Shown piece after piece: positions 35,214 to 42,879 of a stretch of DNA of 64,000 nt. Source of the stretch: Actinomadura violacea. Lineage in GTDB: Bacteria; Actinomycetota; Actinomycetes; Streptosporangiales; Streptosporangiaceae. The stretch is from assembly GCF_017573465.1 (NCBI RefSeq), contig NZ_JAGEPF010000011.1:124001-188000 (forward strand). The letters are read 5' to 3'. A program made the translations under genes and the position numbers. Position 1 is the stretch's first letter, and each line of letters opens with the position of its first letter. A model generated the notes under the pieces. The model was not told the origin of the DNA, did no database searches, and saw only the letters and a list, made by a program, of their open reading frames with translations.

Positions 35214-35974
35214 CCGACCGCGAGCCCGCGGCGGACCGCGGCGAGGCCGCGCCGCCCTTCGCGATGACCGGCGGCGTCGTCCGCCGGGACGGCCGCGAGG
35301 TGCTGTCCGGCGTCGACCTGCGGGTCGCCGCGGGCGACGTGCTGGCGATCCTCGGACCGAACGGCGCGGGCAAGTCCACGCTGGTCAAGGCGCTGCTCGG
35401 GCTCGTCCCGCTGGCCGCCGGCCGGACCGAGATCTACGGCGAGCCGCCCGCCCGGTTCCGCGGCTGGCGGCGGGTCGGGTACGTCCCGCAGCGGCTGCCG
35501 ATGGGCGGCGGCGTCCCGTCGACGGTCCGGGAGGTCGTGGCGTCCGGGCGGATCGCGCGGCGGTCGCGCTGGCTGCCCGCGCTGGTCACCGACCGGGCCG
35601 CCGACCGCGCCGCCGTGGACCGCGCACTGGAGGCCGTCGGCCTGACCGGCCGGGCCCGCGACTCGGCGCACCTGCTGTCCGGCGGACAGCAGCAGCGGGT
35701 GCTGATCGCCCGCGCGCTGGCCGGCGAGCCCGAGACGTTCGTGATGGACGAGCCGACCGCGGGCGTGGACGCGGCGAGCCAGGCGGCGCTCGCGGCGACG
35801 CTGCGCGGCCTGGCGGAGGCGGGCCGGACGGTGGTGCTCGTCGCGCACGAGCTCGGCCCGATGGAGCCGCTCATCACCCGCACGGTAGAGCTGGAGCACG
35901 GCCGCGTGGCGCGCGAGAGCGGGCCGCGCGTGACGGGGAGCAGGACGGGGAGCACGGCGGGGAGCGCGGCGTGA
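35210..35974 (+). CDS. znuC: Zinc ABC transporter ATP-binding protein
   Basis: A 254-residue ATPase: Walker A ILGPNGAGKSTLVKALLG, Q-loop GYVPQRLP, signature LLSGGQQQRVL, Walker B TFVMDEPTAGVD and a switch His in VAHE. It energises import of the metal delivered by ZnuA. ATG 35210 overlaps the znuA stop, so the two are translationally coupled. The C-terminus ends in a short Gly/Thr/Ser tail. The GTG of znuB overlaps its stop. Confidence 0.93.
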   Translation: MTDREPAADRGEAAPPFAMTGGVVRRDGREVLSGVDLRVAAGDVLAILGPNGAGKSTLVKALLGLVPLAAGRTEIYGEPPARFRGWRRVGYVPQRLPMGGGVPSTVREVVASGRIARRSRWLPALVTDRAADRAAVDRALEAVGLTGRARDSAHLLSGGQQQRVLIARALAGEPETFVMDEPTAGVDAASQAALAATLRGLAEAGRTVVLVAHELGPMEPLITRTVELEHGRVARESGPRVTGSRTGSTAGSAA

Positions 35975-36867
35975 CGGAGATGCTGCAGTTCGACTTCATG
36001 CGGATCGCGCTGGTGATGGCCGTGCTGATCGGCCTGACGGCCCCCGCGGTGGGGACGTTCATCGTGCAGCGGCGGCTGTCGCTGCTCGGCGACGGTGTCG
36101 GGCACATCGCGCTGACCGGCATCGGGCTCGGCCTGCTGACCGGGTCGTCGCCCGTGCTGGGCGCGCTGGTGGTGGCGGTGCTCGGCGCGGTGGCGATCGA
36201 GGTGCTGCGCGCGCGCAGCCGCAGCGGCGCGGACGTGGTGCTCGCGCTGCTGTTCTACGGCGGACTGGCGGGCGGCGTGATCCTCACCAACGTGGAGGGC
36301 GGCGGGTCGAGCCTGCAGTCGTACCTGTTCGGGTCGATCAGCAGCGTGACGGCGTCCGACCTGTACGTGGTCGCGGGCCTCGCGGTGATCGTGCTGCTGA
36401 TCGTCGCGGTGTTCGGCCGGGAGCTGTTCCTGCTCTGCCAGGACGAGGACGTGGCGCGGGCGGCGGGGCTGCCCGTCCGGTTCCTCAGCGTGCTGATCGC
36501 GGTGACCGCCGCGGTGACCGTGGTGATCGCGATGCGCGCGATCGGGCTGCTGCTGGTCAGCGCGCTGATGATCGTGCCGGTCGCGGCGGCGCAGCAGCTC
36601 ACCCGGGGCTTCCGGAGCACGATGCTGGTGGCGATGGGGGCCGGTGTACTGTCGGCGGTGTCGGGCCTCGCCGGCTCCTTCGAGTACGATCTTCCCCCTG
36701 GCCCCTCGATCGTGCTGCTGGCGCTGGCGCTGTTCCTGGCGGCGGCCGCCGGGGGGACCGTGGTGCGCCGCCGGCGCGCCCGCCGCGCCGGGGACGCCGT
36801 TCCCGCGCCGGCCGGGCCGGGCGGGCGGCCGCGGGTGGACGCCGAGGCGGAGGTGATCAGAGGATGA
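35971..36867 (+). CDS. znuB: Zinc ABC transporter permease
   Basis: A 298-residue permease with about eight membrane helices in the ABC-3 pattern: MRIALVMAVLIGLTAPAVGT, then FIVQRRLSLLGDGVGHIALT, where the Gly/Asp/His-containing helix is the family mark. LLISALM-type sequence appears as IGLLLVSALMIVPVAAAQQL. The Arg-rich tail is cytoplasmic. It starts at a GTG overlapping the znuC stop and its own stop overlaps the ATG of zur. Confidence 0.92.
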   Translation: MTEMLQFDFMRIALVMAVLIGLTAPAVGTFIVQRRLSLLGDGVGHIALTGIGLGLLTGSSPVLGALVVAVLGAVAIEVLRARSRSGADVVLALLFYGGLAGGVILTNVEGGGSSLQSYLFGSISSVTASDLYVVAGLAVIVLLIVAVFGRELFLLCQDEDVARAAGLPVRFLSVLIAVTAAVTVVIAMRAIGLLLVSALMIVPVAAAQQLTRGFRSTMLVAMGAGVLSAVSGLAGSFEYDLPPGPSIVLLALALFLAAAAGGTVVRRRRARRAGDAVPAPAGPGGRPRVDAEAEVIRG

Positions 36868-37250
36868 CGACGGCCCGCCGCGACGCGGTGCGGCAGGTGC
36901 TGGCCGGCTGCGAGGGCTTCCGCAGCGCCCAGGACATCTACGCCGACCTCCGCGCCGACGGCTCCAAGATCGGCCTGACGACGGTGTACCGGGCGCTGCA
37001 GGCGCTCAGTGACTCCGGCGAGGTCGACGTGCTGCGCACCGACGAGGGCGAGGCGGTGTACCGCGCCTGCCGGACCGAGGAGCACCACCACCACCTGGTC
37101 TGCCGCGCGTGCGGCCGGACGGTCGAGGTCGAGGGCCCGGCCGTGGAGCGCTGGGCGGACGCGATCGCCGCCGAGCACGGCTTCGCCGAGATCACCCACA
37201 CCGTCGAGGTGTTCGGGACCTGCGCGGACTGCCGGTCCGCGGCCGGCTGA
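36864..37250 (+). CDS. zur: Fur-family zinc uptake regulator
   Basis: A 128-residue Fur-family repressor. The DNA-binding half contains FRSAQDIYADLRADGSKIGL and TTVYRALQALSDSGEV. The metal half has EEHHHHLVCRACGRTVEVEG (His cluster and first CxxC) and GTCADC (second CxxC, structural zinc). Its place at the end of a zinc uptake operon, the perfect sensor motifs and the Zur box at the operon promoter show negative autoregulation through the whole operon. ATGA overlap couples it to znuB. Confidence 0.93.
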   Translation: MTTARRDAVRQVLAGCEGFRSAQDIYADLRADGSKIGLTTVYRALQALSDSGEVDVLRTDEGEAVYRACRTEEHHHHLVCRACGRTVEVEGPAVERWADAIAAEHGFAEITHTVEVFGTCADCRSAAG

Positions 37251-37267
37251 CCCGTCCCGGCCCGCCG

Positions 37268-37336
37268 CGGCGCGCGCCCGCGTTCCAGTGCGGCGCGCGC
37301 CCGCGTTCCAGTGCGGCGCGCGCTCGCGTTCCAGTG
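37268..37336. repeat. Three tandem 23-bp repeats
   Basis: Units at 37268-37290, 37291-37313 and 37314-37336 differ by a single base (C to T in the third) and end in GCGTTCCAGTG. A partial fourth follows. They lie between zur and the M4 protease, upstream of an unusually AT-rich 60 bp that probably holds the protease promoter. Confidence 0.9.
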
Positions 37337-37502
37337 CGGCGGGCGCGGCGCAAGGCGCGTAGTTCACACGCTCCGTATCGGTCTTTCGGCTGTTTGTAAC
37401 AAGTACAACTAAATCCTCGTATGTCATAAATGTCCCATTGCCAGGGCGGGCCCGACGGCGGGCCCCTCGGGGGGCCATGGCGCTCCGCACGAGAGGGCGT
37501 TC

Positions 37503-39116
37503 ATGACAAGACGGGCGATCACCAGCCGGCGGACCGCGCTCCTGGCGTCGGCGGCCCTGCTCGCGACGGCCGGCACCGCGCTGCCGGCGTCCGCGCGCGA
37601 GGCCCCGCGTCCCCCCGATCCGCGGACCGCCGCCGCGCACGCGCTGAAGGCGCTGCCCGCGCACGGCGCGCAGACCCGCGACGGCGGCGGCCAGGCGTTC
37701 AAGGCCGTCGGGGTCACCGTGGACCGGGACGGCACGTCCCACACCCGGATGACCCGCACCTACGACGGGCTCCCGGTCCTGGGCGGCGACATCGTCGTCC
37801 ACCAGTCGGCGTCCGGGACGTGGCAGGGCAGCAGCCTCACCCTCGCCAAGGCACCGGCCGACGCGAGCCCCGAGCTCCCCGCCAAGTCGGCCACCAAGAA
37901 GGCGCTGACCAAGGGCCACAAGGCCAAGGGCGCCGCGCAGCTCGTCGTCGAGGCGCGCACCGCCGACCACCGGCCACGCCTCGCCTGGCGGATCCAGACC
38001 GCAGGCAAGCAGGCCGACGGCACGCCGAGCCGCCTGCTCACCACCGTCGACGCGGCGACCGGCAAGGTCCTGCTGCGCGAGGAGACGATCCGCACCGACG
38101 CCGGCGACGGCCGCTCCCTCTACACGGGGACGGTGCCGCTGCAGACGACGAAGTCCGGCAGCACGTACCAGCTGAAGGACCCGACGCGCGGCGGCACCTA
38201 CACCGGCGACGCCCAGAACCAGACCGACTTCTGCTTCCTGTCGTTCTGCCTCTACCGGGCCCCGGCGACGATCTTCACCGACGCCGACAACCACTGGGGG
38301 AACGGGACGACGTCCGACCGGGCGACCGTCGCCGTGGACGCCCAGTTCGGCACCAACGAGACCTGGGACTTCTACAAGAACGTGTTCGGCCGCCTCGGCA
38401 TCAACGGCGACGGCAAGGGCTCGTTCAACCGCGTCCACTACGACAACGGCTACGCCAACGCGTTCTGGGACGACTCCTGCTTCTGCATGACCTACGGCGA
38501 CGGCGACGGGACGCAGCTCGGCCCGCTCACCGCGCTGGACGTCACCGCCCACGAGATGACCCACGGCGTGACGTCCGCGACCGCGAACCTCACCTACTCC
38601 GGGGAGTCCGGCGGGCTGAACGAGGCGACGTCCGACATCATGGCCGCCGCCGTCGAGTTCTACGCGAACAACTCCGCCGACCCCGGCGACTACCTGGTCG
38701 GCGAGAAGGTCGTGCTGCCCGGCTTCGGCAAGGCCGCGCTCCGCTTCATGGACAAGCCCAGCAAGGACGGCAAGTCCGCCGACGCCTGGTCGTCCACCAC
38801 CAAGAACCTCGACGTGCACTACTCGTCGGGCGTCGCCAACCACTTCTACTACCTGCTGTCCGAGGGCAGCGGCGCCAAGACGATCAACGGCGTCTCCTAC
38901 GACAGCCCGACGTCCAACGGCTCCACGGTCGCCGGCATCGGACGCGACGCCGCCACGAAGATCTGGTACCGCGCCCTCACCACGTACATGACGTCCTCCA
39001 CCGACTACAAGGGCGCCCGCACGGCGACCCTGAACGCGGCCAAGGACCTGTACGGCGCGGGCAGCGCCCAGTACAACGCGGTCGCCGCCGCCTGGTCGGC
39101 CGTGAACGTGAGCTGA
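37503..39116 (+). CDS. Secreted M4 metalloprotease (thermolysin-like)
   Basis: A 537-residue pre-pro-protease. A signal peptide (1 to about 32) and a pro-region with an FTP/PepSY pattern (GDIVVHQSASGTWQGSSLTL, then RPRLAWRIQTAGK) precede the catalytic domain from about 210. The zinc site is DVTAHEMTHGVTS with the third ligand in GESGGLNEATSDIM, and the His of VHYSSGVANHFYYLLS completes catalysis. It should be a neutral extracellular protease released for nitrogen supply. A GAGAGGG ribosome site precedes the ATG. An AT-rich stretch (37375-37435) gives a plausible promoter. The second M4 protease in the window (41418) is of a different, signal-less type. Confidence 0.94.
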   Translation: MTRRAITSRRTALLASAALLATAGTALPASAREAPRPPDPRTAAAHALKALPAHGAQTRDGGGQAFKAVGVTVDRDGTSHTRMTRTYDGLPVLGGDIVVHQSASGTWQGSSLTLAKAPADASPELPAKSATKKALTKGHKAKGAAQLVVEARTADHRPRLAWRIQTAGKQADGTPSRLLTTVDAATGKVLLREETIRTDAGDGRSLYTGTVPLQTTKSGSTYQLKDPTRGGTYTGDAQNQTDFCFLSFCLYRAPATIFTDADNHWGNGTTSDRATVAVDAQFGTNETWDFYKNVFGRLGINGDGKGSFNRVHYDNGYANAFWDDSCFCMTYGDGDGTQLGPLTALDVTAHEMTHGVTSATANLTYSGESGGLNEATSDIMAAAVEFYANNSADPGDYLVGEKVVLPGFGKAALRFMDKPSKDGKSADAWSSTTKNLDVHYSSGVANHFYYLLSEGSGAKTINGVSYDSPTSNGSTVAGIGRDAATKIWYRALTTYMTSSTDYKGARTATLNAAKDLYGAGSAQYNAVAAAWSAVNVS

Positions 39117-39134
39117 CGACCGTCCCAGCGTGAC

Positions 39135-39169
39135 GAAGGCCCCGCACCGCCCGGCGATGCGGGGCCTTC
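39135..39169 (+). terminator. Terminator of the M4 protease gene
   Basis: GAAGGCCCCGCA (39135-39146) pairs perfectly with TGCGGGGCCTTC (39158-39169) across an 11-nt loop, 18 nt after the stop codon. Confidence 0.85.
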
Positions 39170-39205
39170 CGGTTCGCGCCCGGCCGCATGGGACACAATC
39201 GGATC

Positions 39206-39631
39206 ATGGCTACGACACGCACCGCCAACGCGCACTGGGAAGGGCCGCTGCTCAGCGGCCAGGGCACCGTCTCGCTGGACTCCTCCAAGGTCGGCACGTT
39301 CGACGTGACGTGGGCGTCGCGCAGCGAGGAGCCGAACGGCCGGACGAGCCCGGAGGAGCTGATCGCCGCGGCCCACTCCACCTGCTACTCGATGGCGCTC
39401 TCGCACGGCCTCGCCGGCGCCGGGAACCCGCCGGAGAAGGTGGACACCAAGGCGGAGGTGACCTTCCAGCCCGGTGAGGGGATCACCGGCATCCACCTGA
39501 CCGTCCGGGCGAGCGTCCCCGGCCTGTCCGCCGACGCCTTCGAGAAGGCGGCGCAGGACGCCAAGGCGAACTGCCCGGTCAGCCAGGCCCTCACCGGAAC
39601 CAAGATCACCCTGGACGCCGCGCTCGTCTGA
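39206..39631 (+). CDS. OsmC-family peroxiredoxin
   Basis: A 141-residue OsmC/Ohr-type hydroperoxide reductase. The first redox Cys lies in AAAHSTCYSMALSHGLA and the second in KANCPVSQALTG; the Arg partner is likely in the strand TWASRSEE. The arrangement matches OsmC (YhfA-like sub-branch). It would reduce organic hydroperoxides with dithiol donors. Met 39206 (MATTRTANAHWEG) is the start, as it lies 6 nt after a CACAAT -10 box and matches known OsmC N-termini. Confidence 0.9.
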   Translation: MATTRTANAHWEGPLLSGQGTVSLDSSKVGTFDVTWASRSEEPNGRTSPEELIAAAHSTCYSMALSHGLAGAGNPPEKVDTKAEVTFQPGEGITGIHLTVRASVPGLSADAFEKAAQDAKANCPVSQALTGTKITLDAALV

Positions 39632-39643
39632 GCCGGACCCGCG

Positions 39644-40444
39644 TCAGCCGGTCGCGGCGGTGGGCTCCACCGGGTTGGGGAGCGCGCCGCCGTACCGGCG
39701 GTCGCGGCTCGCGTACACCTCGCACGCGTGCCAGAAGTGCCGGCGGTCGAAGTCGGGCCACAGCGTGTCGAGGAACACCATCTCCGCGTACGCCGACTCC
39801 CACAGCAGGAAGTTGGAGGTGCGCTGCTCCCCCGACGACCGCAGGAACAGGTCGACGTCCGGGATGCCCGGCTCGTACAGGTAGCGGGCGAACACCTTCT
39901 CGGTGATCTTGTCGGGGTTGAGCCGGCCGTCCCGCACGTCCCTCGCGATCGCCGCCGCCGCGTCCGCGATCTCCGCGCGGCCGCCGTAGTTCACGCAGAA
40001 CTGCAGCGTGAGCACGTCGTTGTGGCGGGTCATCTCCTCCGCCGTCTCCAGCTCCTTGATGACGCTGCGCCACAGCCTCGGGCGGCGGCCCGCCCAGCGC
40101 ACCCGCACGCCCATCGAGTTCAGCTGGTCGCGGCGGCGGCGGATCACGTCCCGGTTGAAGCCCATCAGGAAGCGGACCTCGTCCGGCGAGCGCCGCCAGT
40201 TCTCGGTCGAGAACGCGTACGCCGACAGGTACGGCACGCCCAGCTCGATCGCGCCCATGATCACGTCGAAGAGCGAGTCCTCGCCGCGCTTGTGCCCCTC
40301 GGTGCGCGGCAGCCCGCGCTCCTTGGCCCAGCGGCCGTTGCCGTCCATGACGATGGCGACGTGCTTCGGCACCAGCTCCGCGGGGATCGGCGGCGGCTTC
40401 GCGCCGTCCCGATGCGGTTCCGGGGGCAGAACGGCCCTTCTCAC
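39644..40444 (-). CDS. uppS: Isoprenyl transferase (undecaprenyl/decaprenyl diphosphate synthase)
   Basis: A 266-residue cis-prenyltransferase that extends allylic diphosphates to make the lipid carrier for wall synthesis. Motif I is VAIVMDGNGRWAKERG (catalytic Asp); AYAFSTENWRRSPDEV, FCVNYGGRAEI and DLFLRSSGEQRTSNFLLWE are the other conserved blocks. The C-terminus has WPDFDRRHFWHACEVYASRD. The start is a GTG overlapping the recO stop (GTGA), so the gene is translationally coupled to recO, a standard actinobacterial pair. Confidence 0.95.
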   Translation of the reverse strand: MRRAVLPPEPHRDGAKPPPIPAELVPKHVAIVMDGNGRWAKERGLPRTEGHKRGEDSLFDVIMGAIELGVPYLSAYAFSTENWRRSPDEVRFLMGFNRDVIRRRRDQLNSMGVRVRWAGRRPRLWRSVIKELETAEEMTRHNDVLTLQFCVNYGGRAEIADAAAAIARDVRDGRLNPDKITEKVFARYLYEPGIPDVDLFLRSSGEQRTSNFLLWESAYAEMVFLDTLWPDFDRRHFWHACEVYASRDRRYGGALPNPVEPTAATG

Positions 40445-41232
40445 ACTCTCTCCCTGTTGGTGTCGTCGCTGCGGCCCGCGCCGTCCGGCGGCCCGCCGGC
40501 GGCCTCGCGCTCGACGTGCCGCAGCGAGCGGATCCCGTGCTCCAGATGCCACTGCAGGTAGGCGGCGACCAGGCCGCTGCTCTCCACCCGGTGGCGGGGC
40601 TCGCTGGCGTCGGCGTACTCCCAGTCGCCGCGCAGCAGCGCCAGCATCAGCGCGAACGTCGGCGGCGCCGGCGTCGCGGCGCCGGGCTGCCGGCAGTTCG
40701 CGCAGACCGCGCCGCCCGCCGCGATCGCGAACCCGCGCAGCCCGCCGCGGGTGCCGCACCGGCAGCACTCGTCCAGCGCCGGGGCCCACCCGGCGACCGA
40801 CAGCGAGCGCAGCAGGTAGGCGTCCAGCACGAGCCGCGGGTCGTGGCCGCGCTCGGCGAGCGTGCGCAGCCCCCCGACCAGCAGCAGGAACTGCCGCAGC
40901 GCGGGCTCGCCTTCCTCGCCGGCCAGCTTGTCGGCGGTCTCCAGCATCGCCGTCCCCGCCGTGTAGCGGGGGTAGTCGCTGACCAGCGCCTCCCCGTACG
41001 GGCGCAGCGTCTCGGCCTGGGTGATCAGGTCGAGCGAGCGGCGCTCGTACAGCTGCAGGTCGACGTGCGTGAAAGGCTCCAGCCGCGCGCCGAAACGGGA
41101 CTTGGTCTTGCGGACCCCCTTCGCCGCGGCGCGGATCCGGCCGCTGCGCCGGGTCAGCACCGTCACGATGCGGTCGGCCTCGCCCAGCTTCTGGGTGCGC
41201 AGGACGATGCCTTCGTCGCGGTAGAGGGTCAC
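40441..41232 (-). CDS. recO: DNA repair protein RecO
   Basis: A 263-residue RecO, which loads RecA onto single strands with RecR. The N-terminal OB fold starts TLYRDEGIVLRTQKLGEADR and includes GRIRAAAKGVRKTKSRFG. The C-terminal half carries a four-Cys zinc finger (DECCRCGTRGG and CANCRQPG). I chose GTG 41232, which begins right before the conserved OB strand; a longer frame upstream lacks homologous character. The region upstream is shared with the divergent M4 protease gene. Confidence 0.93.
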   Translation of the reverse strand: MTLYRDEGIVLRTQKLGEADRIVTVLTRRSGRIRAAAKGVRKTKSRFGARLEPFTHVDLQLYERRSLDLITQAETLRPYGEALVSDYPRYTAGTAMLETADKLAGEEGEPALRQFLLLVGGLRTLAERGHDPRLVLDAYLLRSLSVAGWAPALDECCRCGTRGGLRGFAIAAGGAVCANCRQPGAATPAPPTFALMLALLRGDWEYADASEPRHRVESSGLVAAYLQWHLEHGIRSLRHVEREAAGGPPDGAGRSDDTNRERV

Positions 41233-41331
41233 CCGTTCATTCTCGCGCACGCGCCCGGGTGCCTCGTTGCACCGCCCCGGCATCTCCGCAGGATCTTCAC
41301 AAGTCCCCCGCATTCACCGATCGCCGGGGAT

Positions 41332-41394
41332 CCGGTCACGCTTCGTGACCGGTTTCGGCCGTGCGGTGACGGCGAAAGTTGTGGCCGCCGTCAC
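41332..41394. promoter_or_regulatory. Two palindromes upstream of the protealysin-like gene
   Basis: The first, CCGGTCACG (41332-41340) with CGTGACCGG (41344-41352), has a 3-nt centre. The second, GTGACGGCG (41366-41374) with CGCCGTCAC (41386-41394), has an 11-nt centre. Both contain GTGAC/GTCAC cores, lie 20-90 bp before the M4 start, and look like operators rather than terminators, because the flanking genes diverge. Confidence 0.55.
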
Positions 41395-41417
41395 GGCGAG
41401 GTGTCAGCGTTGAAGGC

Positions 41418-42446
41418 ATGAGATGCCACATCGTGCCGCCGCACATGCTGGAGCGCATCGCGCGCAACGCCGACGACCCGGCCCTGCGCGCCCGGGCCCG
41501 ACGTACCCTGGCCCTCACCACCGCCCACGCCACCGAACGCCGCCTGACCTCCCCCTCCGCCCCCGCCCCGTCCGGCGCCGCCGCGCCGAACCGGATGATC
41601 GCCGACGCCGGGCACAAGGAGCAGCTGCCCGGAAAGACCGTCCGCACCGAGGGCGCCGGGGCCACCGGCGACCGGTCCTGCGACCAGGCCTACGACTGGC
41701 TCGGCGCGACGTTCGGCTTCTACGAGACCGCCTACGGCCGCAACTCCATCGACGGCGCCGGCCTGAAGATGATCTCGACGATCCACTACGGCGAGCACTA
41801 CGACAACGCCTTCTGGAACGGCGAGCAGATGGTGTACGGCGACGGCGACGGGACGATCTTCACCGACTTCACCGGTCCCCTCGACGTCACCGGCCACGAG
41901 CTCACCCACGGCGTCACGCAGTACACCGCCAACCTCGACTACTCCGGCCAGTCCGGCGCGCTGAACGAGTCGGTCTCCGACGTCTTCGGCTCGCTGATCA
42001 AGCAGTGGCACCTCGGCCAGACCGCCGACCAGGCCGACTGGCTGATCGGGCAGGGGCTGCTCGCGGCGAGCGTGCACGGCGTGGCGCTGCGCTCGATGAA
42101 GGCCCCCGGCACCGCCTACGACGACCCGCAGCTCGGCAAGGACCCGCAGCCCGCCGACATGAGCGGCTACGTCCACACCTACGAGGACAACGGCGGCGTC
42201 CACACCAACTCGGGCATCCCGAACCACGCGTTCTACCTCGCCGCCGCCGCGATCGGCGGGCACGCCTGGGAGAAGGCCGGGCGCGTCTGGTACGAGACCC
42301 TCACCGGCGGGTCGCTGGCGAGCGCCGTCGACTTCGCGGGCTTCGCCGCGGCGACCGTGCAGACCGCGACGCGGCTCTACGGCGCCGACGCCGCGGAGAC
42401 CGGCGCGGTGAGCGACGCCTGGAAAGGGGTAGGCGTCACCAAGTGA
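41418..42446 (+). CDS. Protealysin-like M4 metalloprotease without signal peptide
   Basis: A 342-residue M4 peptidase. It starts MRCHIVPPHMLERIARNADD, the short propeptide typical of protealysin/grimelysin, with no signal sequence. The catalytic part has DVTGHELTHGVTQ (zinc His pair), GQSGALNESVSDVFG (third ligand) and GVHTNSGIPNHAFYLAA (catalytic His). The precursor probably matures by itself inside the cell or leaves by an unknown route. It is followed at 60 bp by a small emfourin-like gene, the cognate protein inhibitor in known protealysin operons. Two GTGAC palindromes precede it. Confidence 0.92.
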   Translation: MRCHIVPPHMLERIARNADDPALRARARRTLALTTAHATERRLTSPSAPAPSGAAAPNRMIADAGHKEQLPGKTVRTEGAGATGDRSCDQAYDWLGATFGFYETAYGRNSIDGAGLKMISTIHYGEHYDNAFWNGEQMVYGDGDGTIFTDFTGPLDVTGHELTHGVTQYTANLDYSGQSGALNESVSDVFGSLIKQWHLGQTADQADWLIGQGLLAASVHGVALRSMKAPGTAYDDPQLGKDPQPADMSGYVHTYEDNGGVHTNSGIPNHAFYLAAAAIGGHAWEKAGRVWYETLTGGSLASAVDFAGFAAATVQTATRLYGADAAETGAVSDAWKGVGVTK

Positions 42447-42505
42447 GGCGTACCGGCCGCCGGACGAGCCGCGGCCGGAGGACGGCGTTGGGCGGTGATG
42501 GTGCG

Positions 42506-42769
42506 GTGAAGGTGACGGTCGTCCGCAGCGGCGGGTTCGCCGGGATCCGGCGGCGGGGCGAGGCCGACAGCGCGACCGATCCGATGCTGGCGCGGCTCGC
42601 CGGCCGGGTCGATCTGTCGTCGGTGCCGCCGCCCGGGCGGATCCCCGACCAGTTCGTGTACGACATCGACATCGACGGCCGGCACGCCACCGTCGGCGAG
42701 GCCCAGCTCAGCGGGCCGCTGCGCGAACTCGTCCACCACGTGCTGGGAACCGGGCGGCCGGGCGGCTGA
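42506..42769 (+). CDS. Emfourin-like protein inhibitor of M4 protease
   Basis: An 87-residue protein, KVTVVRSGGFAGIRRRGEAD at the N-terminus and IPDQFVYDIDIDGRHATVGE later, ending LRELVHHVL. The RSGGFAGIRRR hairpin and the following FxYxIxxDGR strand match emfourin, the slow tight-binding inhibitor encoded beside protealysin. It lies 60 bp after the protease on the same strand, the expected gene order. The GTG start has only a weak ribosome site. Inhibition of the adjacent enzyme is inferred from family and context. Confidence 0.8.
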   Translation: MKVTVVRSGGFAGIRRRGEADSATDPMLARLAGRVDLSSVPPPGRIPDQFVYDIDIDGRHATVGEAQLSGPLRELVHHVLGTGRPGG

Positions 42770-42778
42770 TCCCGGGTG

Positions 42779-42814
42779 CGGGAACGCAGGCGTCCCCGAA
42801 CGCCCGCGTTCCCG
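42779..42814. terminator. Bidirectional terminator between emfourin and GH13 genes
   Basis: CGGGAACGC (42779-42787) pairs with GCGTTCCCG (42806-42814), with further GCGT/ACGC pairing inside. It sits 9 nt after the emfourin stop, in a converging gap. Confidence 0.7.
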
Positions 42815-42879
42815 ACCCCGGCCGGGGGTTCCTGGCGATCATGAACCTGGTCGCCGTGCCGCGGACGTCCGGGAACCGG

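Noticed and set aside
37268..37336. CRISPR array
   Set aside because: The 23-bp units are directly contiguous with no spacers and there are no cas genes.
41332..41352. Intrinsic terminator with a 9-bp stem
   Set aside because: It lies between divergent genes, where neither transcript ends, so an operator is the better reading.
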